Shown in pieces: positions 58,904 to 64,000 of a stretch of 64,000 nucleotides of DNA. The stretch lies in NCBI GenBank assembly GCA_045592105.1, contig JAZNUB010000059.1:10899-74898 (forward strand), given 5' to 3'. The position numbers and the translations under genes are program-made. A model generated the notes under the pieces. The model made no database searches and was not told the DNA's origin. It saw only the letters and a program-made list of their open reading frames with translations. The number at the start of each line of letters is the position of its first letter. Within the stretch, counting starts at the first letter, position 1. Source of the DNA: SIG636 sp045592105 (GTDB taxonomy: Bacteria > Bacillota > Clostridia > Oscillospirales > CAG-382).

Positions 58904-58932
58904 TTGCCAACAATAAAAAAATATGGTAAACT
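58904..58932 (+). promoter_or_regulatory. Sigma-A promoter for DUF5685-pheST
   Basis: TTGCCA and TAAACT with 17-bp spacing, 26 bp before the DUF5685 start. The leader is too short to hold a T-box for pheST. Confidence 0.7.
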
Positions 58933-58957
58933 AAAAAGAAAGGTGGCGTAGTATAGA

Positions 58958-59833
58958 TTGTTTGGATACGTTAAGCCCCTGCCGGGGGAACTGCTTTTAA
59001 AGGAATACGAGCTTTACCGTGCCATCTATTGCGGGCTTTGCCGCACGGGCGGCAAAAAGGTATCACGCCTTACAAGGCTGTTTTTAAGCTACGATTTTAC
59101 TGCGCTTGCCGCCTTGCGTTTAGCCTTAACGGGGGAAGAGCCAAGGGTGGTGCAAAGGCGTTGCCCCTACAGCTTTAGGAAAAGGCCCGCGCTGGAGTGT
59201 GACGAGGTTTTTACCTACACCGCCGCCGCGTTTGCCTGCCTTAGCTATTGCAAGGCTTTGGACGACGTTGTGGACGAAAAGGGGCTGAAAAGGCTTAATA
59301 AACGGCTTGCAATGCCTTTCTTCAAGCGGATGAAGAAGCGGGCAGACAAGCTGTATCCCCAGCTGTACGATGCCGTTAGCGCACCGCTTAAAGAGCTGGA
59401 GCGCTTAGAGAAGGACGAAAAGCGCCACAGCTTGGATGAGTACGCACACGGCGGTGCAGAAGCCGTTGCGATAATAGCGGCGTTTGGGCTTGAAGGTACC
59501 GAAGCCGCGCTTGCGCGTGAGGCAGGCTACCACATAGGCAGATACATATATATACTTGACGCGGTGGATGACCTTGAGAAGGACGGTAAAAGCGGTAGGT
59601 TTAACCCGCTTGTAAAGCACTACGGAAGCGCCGAAGCGGCGGTAGCCAACATCGCTATGGTGGACGAAACGCTAACTGCCGGCTCTATCCGCTTTTCTGC
59701 CGCGGTTGGCTTGGCAAAGGAAAGCATATACACCGATATTTTACAGAACATAGCCCGCTTTGGGATGGAAAGTACCACCAAAGCGGTATACGATAAATAC
59801 GCATACAAGCGAAAGGAAAACGAACAGTTATGA
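58958..59833 (+). CDS. DUF5685 family protein
   Basis: A 291-residue helical protein starting at TTG with AAAGGTGG upstream. The N-terminal MFGYVKPLPGELLLKEYELYRAIYCGLCR and FLSYDFTALAAL are the DUF5685 signature, with a Y-C-G-L-C motif at residues 24-28 and further cysteines at 69 and 81. Two aspartate-rich segments, L-D-D-V-V-D (101-106) and D-A-V-D-D-L-E-K-D (201-209), stand about 100 residues apart in helices, a pattern like trans-isoprenyl synthases. No function is established. It overlaps pheS by four bases. Confidence 0.88.
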   Translation: MFGYVKPLPGELLLKEYELYRAIYCGLCRTGGKKVSRLTRLFLSYDFTALAALRLALTGEEPRVVQRRCPYSFRKRPALECDEVFTYTAAAFACLSYCKALDDVVDEKGLKRLNKRLAMPFFKRMKKRADKLYPQLYDAVSAPLKELERLEKDEKRHSLDEYAHGGAEAVAIIAAFGLEGTEAALAREAGYHIGRYIYILDAVDDLEKDGKSGRFNPLVKHYGSAEAAVANIAMVDETLTAGSIRFSAAVGLAKESIYTDILQNIARFGMESTTKAVYDKYAYKRKENEQL

Positions 59834-60849
59834 AAAAACAGCTTGAAGAAATACTTACTTCCGCGTTGGCAGAGGTGTCTGCGGCGGATAACGAGCAAGC
59901 GCTTAAAGCGGCACAGGTTGCATACCTTGGCAAAAAAGGCGCGCTTACGGCTATACTCCGCGGTATGGGTGCTTTAAGTGCTGAGGAACGCCCCATAATA
60001 GGTGCGTTGGCAAACGAGGTGCGCGGCAAAATAGAAGCGGCTATAGACGAAAAGCTTACTGCTATTAAAGCGGCTGAGCTTGAGAAGAAGCTGAAGGACG
60101 AGCGTGTGGACGTTACTCTGCCCGCAAAGAACAAAAACCCCGGTAGGCTTCACCCGCTTTCTCAGGTAGAAAAAGAGCTTAGCGATATATTTATAGGTAT
60201 GGGCTTCTCCATAGCAGAAGGGCCTGAGGTAGAGCTGGCGTACAACAACTTTGATGCGCTTAACGCACCTGCGGATCATCCCTCCAGAGATTATCAGGAT
60301 ACGTTTTATATAACCCCCGAGGTTTTGCTTCGTACCCAAACCTCCCCTGTGCAGATAAGGGCAATGCAGGGCAAACAGCCCCCTATCCGCATCATCTCCC
60401 CCGGCAGAGTTTATCGCTGTGACGAGGTGGACGGTACGCACAGTCCTATGTTCCATCAGCTTGAAGGGCTTTTGGTTGACAAGGACGTTAGCCTTGGTGA
60501 CCTTAAGGGCACGCTGGAGCAATTTGCAAAGCTGTACTTCGGCCCCAACACCAAAACCCGTTTCCGCCCGCACAACTTCCCGTTTACAGAGCCTTCTGCC
60601 GAGGTAGATGTTAGCTGCTTTGTATGCGGCGGCAAGGGCTGCCGTTTGTGCAAGGGTGAGGGCTGGATAGAGATACTTGGCGCAGGTATGGTACACCCCC
60701 ACGTTTTGGAAAACTGCGGTATCGACCCCGAGGTATACAGCGGCTTCGCTTTCGGCGTTGGGCTTGAAAGGGTTGTTATGATCAAATACGGCATTGAGGA
60801 TATGCGTTATCTTTACGAAAACGATTTGCGCTTCCTCTCTCAGTTTTAA
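59830..60849 (+). CDS. pheS: Phenylalanyl-tRNA synthetase alpha subunit
   Basis: A 339-residue class II synthetase subunit: N-terminal coiled-coil (residues 1-90), motif 1 region (EVELAYNNFDALNAPADHPSRD), motif 2 (ISPGRVYRCDEVDGTHSPMFHQLEG) and motif 3 (GFAFGVGLERVVMIKYG). It contains the catalytic site of the (alpha-beta)2 enzyme that charges tRNA-Phe. The insert CFVCGGKGCRLCKGEGW, rich in cysteine, is typical of bacterial PheS. Overlaps DUF5685 by four bases; pheT follows at 16 bp. Confidence 0.97.
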   Translation: MKKQLEEILTSALAEVSAADNEQALKAAQVAYLGKKGALTAILRGMGALSAEERPIIGALANEVRGKIEAAIDEKLTAIKAAELEKKLKDERVDVTLPAKNKNPGRLHPLSQVEKELSDIFIGMGFSIAEGPEVELAYNNFDALNAPADHPSRDYQDTFYITPEVLLRTQTSPVQIRAMQGKQPPIRIISPGRVYRCDEVDGTHSPMFHQLEGLLVDKDVSLGDLKGTLEQFAKLYFGPNTKTRFRPHNFPFTEPSAEVDVSCFVCGGKGCRLCKGEGWIEILGAGMVHPHVLENCGIDPEVYSGFAFGVGLERVVMIKYGIEDMRYLYENDLRFLSQF

Positions 60850-60865
60850 GGGGGTATAACGAAAA

Positions 60866-63244
60866 ATGAAGGTTTCACTTAATTGGCTTAAAGATTACGT
60901 TGACGTTAACGTTGATACAAAAACCTTTGCGGACGTGCTTACCGCAACAGGCACTAAGGCAGAAGGCTTTGAGGAGCTTTCCGAGGGTATAAAGAACATA
61001 GTTGTAGGCACTATTTTGTCCACAGATAAGCATCCCGATGCGGATAGGCTTACCGTTTGCCAAATAGACGTTGGCGCAGAGGAGCCTGTGCAGATAATAA
61101 CTGCCGCTACAAACGTTTTCCCGGGTGCGGTTGTTCCCGTTTGCTTGGACGGTGCCGTGCTTGCAGACGGTACGAAGATAAAGAAGGGCAAGCTTAGAGG
61201 GCTTCCCTCCAACGGTATGCTTTGCTCTATACAGGAGCTTGGGCTTACCATAAACGACGTGCCCTACGCCGCAGAGGACGGGATATTGATAATACAAGAA
61301 GAATGCCACAACGGGCAGGATATCAAGGAAGCACTTATGATGACGGATAACACCGTTGATTTTGAGCTTACCTTTAACCGCCCCGATTGTCTTGGCATAA
61401 TCGGCGTTGCAAGAGAAGCGGCTGCTTCCTTAAAGCTTCCCTTCGTTCTGAAAGCACCCGAATATAAAACCACGGCTTCTGCCGGCAAGGTAGAGGATTA
61501 TATAAGCGTTGAGGTTAGAAACACCACGCTTTGCCCCCGCTATACCGCCGCAGTTGTTAAAAACGTAAAGATTGCACCCAGCCCCTTGTGGCTTAGGGCG
61601 CGTCTTCGCGCCGCAGGCGTGCGCCCGATAAACAACATAGTTGATATAACCAACTACGTTATGCTTGAATACGGCCAGCCTATGCACGCGTTTGACTACA
61701 ACTATATCACCTCTAAAAAGATAGTTGTACGCAATGCAGAAAACGGTGAAAGCATTACTACGCTTGACGGTAACGTTCACGAACTTAACGAAAATATGCT
61801 TTGCATTGCGGACGGTGAAAAGCCCGTTGCACTTGCAGGCGTTATGGGTGGCTTAAACAGCGAGATACTTGACAGTACAGAAACCGTTGTGTTTGAAAGC
61901 GCAAACTTTGACCGTTCCAATATACGCCACACGTCCCGCGCGTGCGTTTTGAGAACGGAAAGCAGCGGCAGATTTGAAAAAGGCTTGCCCGCTTGCAACA
62001 CCATGCCCGCGCTTAAGCGTGCGCTGGAGCTTGTTTGCCTGCTTGGTTGCGGCGAGGTTGCAGAGGGTATAATAGATATATGCAACGCTGACATTGGTGA
62101 AAGACGTATTCCCTTTGACCCCAAGCGTATAAACACCCTGCTTGGCCTTAACCTTGACCGTGCCGAGATGGAAGAAATGCTGCTTCCGCTTGAGATGCGC
62201 GTTGAGGGTGACAGCCTGATAGTTCCCCCCTTCCGTGGCGATATGGAGCGCACGGCAGACGTTGCGGAGGAAATTGCAAGGCTTTACGGCTTTGATAAAA
62301 TCCCCTCCACGTTGTATCGCGGTGCCGCAGCAGACGGTGGCTACAGCCTTTCCCAAAAGTTTAGGGCAAACCTCAAAAATGCCGCTGTTGCAAACGGCTT
62401 TTATGAGATAGCAAGCTATTCCTTTATATCCCCCTCCGCGTATGACCGTATTGGGCTTCCTGCGGACGATGCGCGCAGAAACAGCATTAAGCTTATCAAC
62501 CCCTTGGGTGAGGATACCTCCGTTATGCGTACAACGGCGCTTCCCTGTATGCTGGATGCAGTTGCTTACAACCGCAACAGAAAGGCAGAACAGATTGCTT
62601 TGTTTGAGTGTGCTACCGTGTACTTCCCCGCAGAAAACGGGCTTTCCCACGAGGAAAAGCAGCTTGTGCTTGCTATGAGCGGCAAGGGCGATTTCTACGA
62701 CCTTAAGGGATACGTTGAAGCTATTTTAGACGCGGTTGACGTTAAGGAATACAGATGCGGCTCCGCTAATGAATGCGGCTTCCACCCCGGTATATGTGCC
62801 GAGCTTACGAAGGGCAAGAAAACGCTTGGCGTTATGGGTCAGATACACCCCGCCGTTATAGCTGAATACGGGCTTGCCTCCGATACCTACGCGGCTATAC
62901 TTAACGTAAACGCACTGTTCGAGTGTGCCGCACCCGAAAAGCAGTTTAAGCGTTTGCCTGCGTTCCCCGCACTAACGCGTGACCTTGCTTTGGTTATGGA
63001 CGATGCGCTTGAGGCAGGCGTTGTAGCCGAAAGCATTAAAAAGGCAGGTGGCAAGGCACTTGAAAGCGTTAAGGTGTTTGATGTTTATAAGGGCGTTGGC
63101 GTTGCCGAAGGTAAAAAGAGCGTTGCATACAGCCTTGTTTTCCGCTTGGCGGACAAAACTATGAACGATGCCGACGCTGACAAGGCGGTTTCCAACATCC
63201 TGCGCGTGCTGGAGGCGGAATCCGGTATTACACTACGTTCTTAA
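60866..63244 (+). CDS. pheT: Phenylalanyl-tRNA synthetase beta subunit
   Basis: A 792-residue protein with the bacterial PheT layout: EMAP/TRBD tRNA-binding domain (about 40-150; DKHPDADRLTVCQIDVG), B3/B4 editing domain (about 200-390, containing RPINNIVDITNYVMLEYGQPMHAFD), B5 (about 400-475), and the C-terminal FDX-ACB anticodon-binding domain (RLPAFPALTRDLALVMD near 690). The editing domain hydrolyses Tyr-tRNA-Phe. AGGGGG lies before the ATG. Codon use is similar to pheS. Confidence 0.97.
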   Translation: MKVSLNWLKDYVDVNVDTKTFADVLTATGTKAEGFEELSEGIKNIVVGTILSTDKHPDADRLTVCQIDVGAEEPVQIITAATNVFPGAVVPVCLDGAVLADGTKIKKGKLRGLPSNGMLCSIQELGLTINDVPYAAEDGILIIQEECHNGQDIKEALMMTDNTVDFELTFNRPDCLGIIGVAREAAASLKLPFVLKAPEYKTTASAGKVEDYISVEVRNTTLCPRYTAAVVKNVKIAPSPLWLRARLRAAGVRPINNIVDITNYVMLEYGQPMHAFDYNYITSKKIVVRNAENGESITTLDGNVHELNENMLCIADGEKPVALAGVMGGLNSEILDSTETVVFESANFDRSNIRHTSRACVLRTESSGRFEKGLPACNTMPALKRALELVCLLGCGEVAEGIIDICNADIGERRIPFDPKRINTLLGLNLDRAEMEEMLLPLEMRVEGDSLIVPPFRGDMERTADVAEEIARLYGFDKIPSTLYRGAAADGGYSLSQKFRANLKNAAVANGFYEIASYSFISPSAYDRIGLPADDARRNSIKLINPLGEDTSVMRTTALPCMLDAVAYNRNRKAEQIALFECATVYFPAENGLSHEEKQLVLAMSGKGDFYDLKGYVEAILDAVDVKEYRCGSANECGFHPGICAELTKGKKTLGVMGQIHPAVIAEYGLASDTYAAILNVNALFECAAPEKQFKRLPAFPALTRDLALVMDDALEAGVVAESIKKAGGKALESVKVFDVYKGVGVAEGKKSVAYSLVFRLADKTMNDADADKAVSNILRVLEAESGITLRS

Positions 63245-63277
63245 AGCGTTTTTATCAAGCTATGAAAGGAGAAAATT

Positions 63278-63538
63278 ATGAACAAGAAGGGTAACAACGG
63301 AAAAACAATGCAGTTTGATATCTGCAAGGATAAGGACTGTGAGATGAGAAAGGCTTTGCAGGATGTATACAACTCTCTTGAAGAGAAGGGCTACAACCCC
63401 GTAAACCAAATTGTTGGCTATATCCTTTCCGAGGAGCCTACTTATATAACCAACTACAACAACGCCAGAGCAATAATAAGCAAATTAGACAGGCACGAGC
63501 TTATGTGTGCGCTTGTTCAGAACTTTCTCCAAAAATAA
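63278..63538 (+). CDS. ireB: IreB family regulatory phosphoprotein (DUF965)
   Basis: An 86-residue protein matching IreB over its length: TMQFDICKDKDCEMRKALQDVYNSLEEKGYNPVNQIVGYILSEEPTYITNYNNARAIISKLDRHELMCALVQNFL. In Enterococcus IreB is phosphorylated by the PASTA kinase IreK on N-terminal threonines and tunes cephalosporin resistance; here the tail has a Thr at residue 10. Usually ireB sits with alaS and ruvX, and DUF1292 lies at its other side; here it follows pheT. AAAGGAG precedes the ATG. Confidence 0.94.
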   Translation: MNKKGNNGKTMQFDICKDKDCEMRKALQDVYNSLEEKGYNPVNQIVGYILSEEPTYITNYNNARAIISKLDRHELMCALVQNFLQK

Positions 63539-63560
63539 ATACAATAAGGAGTAATGTGGT

Positions 63561-63842
63561 ATGGAAAATGTATTGACCTATAAGGGCAAGCCGCTTGTAA
63601 GGCAGGGGAACTTTCTGTTTTACGGGTTGCCTACCGATAAATGCATATTGTTTATGAACATTTTGGAAAGCAAAAAGGATGGCGAGCTTGACGTTGCCAC
63701 CAAGGTGCTTGTTCAGATACAAAGCACTTCTGATACCGTTTCTTTCAACGAAAAGGTTATTAAGCAATGCGAAAAGAACAACTTTTTTGATGCCTTTGAA
63801 ATCGGTATGATTTGGCTTGAGCGCGAGCTTAAAAAGGCATAA
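63561..63842 (+). CDS. Conserved small protein, unknown
   Basis: A 93-residue soluble protein following ireB by 22 bp, ATG with AAGGAG upstream. Composition and predicted pattern are alpha/beta: an N-terminal strand (VLTYKGKPLVRQGNFLFYG), a middle with conserved-looking K-D-G-E-L-D-V-A and V-L-V-Q-I-Q, and a charged C-terminal helix (MIWLERELKKA). No family or motif is recognised. It resembles unnamed clostridial proteins that share a transcript with ireB; co-function with IreB is inference. Confidence 0.7.
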   Translation: MENVLTYKGKPLVRQGNFLFYGLPTDKCILFMNILESKKDGELDVATKVLVQIQSTSDTVSFNEKVIKQCEKNNFFDAFEIGMIWLERELKKA

Positions 63843-63862
63843 CACGGCACAAAAAAGCTAAA

Positions 63863-64000
63863 GGGGCTGTCTCATAGCATTAACAAATTGTGAACGCTAT
63901 GTGCAACCTTAACAAAAAAATCAAGGGCATTATTTGGCTGCCCTTGATTTTTTTGTTGCTTTTGTATATGGTTTTATCTCAAAATTTCAATTTGAGACAG
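63863..64000. repeat. Nested palindrome element cut by the window end
   Basis: Begins GGGGCTGTCTCA (63863) and reaches TGAGACAG at the last base, so outer arms can pair and the CCCC end is presumably just outside. Inside are CATAGC/GCTATG (63873-63901), a perfect 18-bp inverted repeat AACAAAAAAATCAAGGGC and its complement (63911-63928 / 63940-63957), and TCTCAAA/TTTGAGA (63977-63998). The 18-bp hairpin ends in T-rich sequence and may terminate the pheST-ireB transcript. Non-coding. Confidence 0.7.

Noticed and set aside
58933..59830. T-box leader for pheST
   Set aside because: There are only about 26 bases between the promoter and DUF5685, and no specifier loop or AGGGTGG antiterminator sequence was found.
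1..64000. tRNA or rRNA genes
   Set aside because: I looked for T-arm GGTTCRA-type motifs with paired acceptor ends and for rRNA landmarks on both strands and found none that fit.

Overview
The window reads as a chromosome segment of a spore-forming, anaerobic, moderate-GC member of class Clostridia, probably an uncultured gut lineage near Oscillospirales or Christensenellales (inference from gene content only). Support comes from the sporulation genes yqfC/yqfD and ylbJ, the yicC-remA-gmk-rpoZ-priA-def-fmt-rsmB-rlmN-prpC-prkC-rsgA order, the dgt-dnaG-rpoD block, a minimal SufBC pair in place of a full SUF/ISC system, a DUF1292 gene and an IreB gene. No transposase, phage gene, CRISPR array, rRNA or tRNA was found. 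Almost all of the sequence is housekeeping; the unusual material lies in the intergenic spaces and a few accessory loci.

Layout. 1-4.9 kb: sporulation genes, a MATE exporter and an M3 peptidase. 5.0-6.3 kb: a four-helix-bundle protein, a palindromic array of small hairpins, a structured RNA that is probably 6S RNA, and DUF1292. 6.5-13.9 kb: a CdaR/PucR-type regulator, then FtsE-FtsX, an M23 hydrolase with coiled coil, an S41 peptidase, GreA and LysS. 13.9-15.6 kb: accessory genes (zeta-like kinase, small membrane protein, zinc-ribbon protein) and a 123-bp direct repeat that duplicates a promoter and a gene start. 15.7-20 kb: a GT8-VTT fusion, a CDP-alcohol phosphatidyltransferase and an LtaS-like enzyme, which together suggest envelope glycerol-polymer or glycolipid synthesis. 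20.3-28.5 kb (minus strand): one tight nine-gene run from a CapD-like epimerase, Wzz, CpsD kinase and CpsB phosphatase into SufC/SufB and three envelope or unknown genes.

28.6-33.3 kb: serC-serA, a TIM-barrel protein, a C39-like protease, a second hairpin array and a small HTH protein. 33.3-38.2 kb: uracil permease, PyrR and DUF1846 (minus), YitT (plus), then a nested inverted-repeat element and a third hairpin array. 38.2-40.5 kb: lipoprotein, HflX, L31. 40.5-53.7 kb (minus): a long run from yicC to pssA joining nucleotide metabolism, replication restart, translation maturation, and the PASTA kinase/phosphatase pair, behind a consensus promoter at 53705-53733. 53.7-58.8 kb (minus): dgt-dnaG-rpoD, a DnaJ-domain protein and a membrane protein. 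58.9-64 kb (plus): a DUF5685 protein, pheS-pheT, ireB, an unknown 93-aa protein and the left part of another nested palindrome cut by the window end.

The best candidates for something undescribed are the palindromic hairpin arrays (5.45-5.65, 32.8-32.95 and 38.1 kb), one of which lies beside a four-helix-bundle gene of the Avd/23S-IVP type and 3' of the presumed 6S RNA. Others are the nested inverted-repeat elements at 37.86-38.05 and 63.86-64.0 kb, the duplicated promoter at 15.0/15.5 kb, the GT8-VTT/PgsA/LtaS cluster, and the SufBC pair embedded in a polysaccharide-control operon. Promoters are called only where -35 and -10 boxes resemble the sigma-A consensus with 17-bp spacing. All calls are made by reading; no database search was run.
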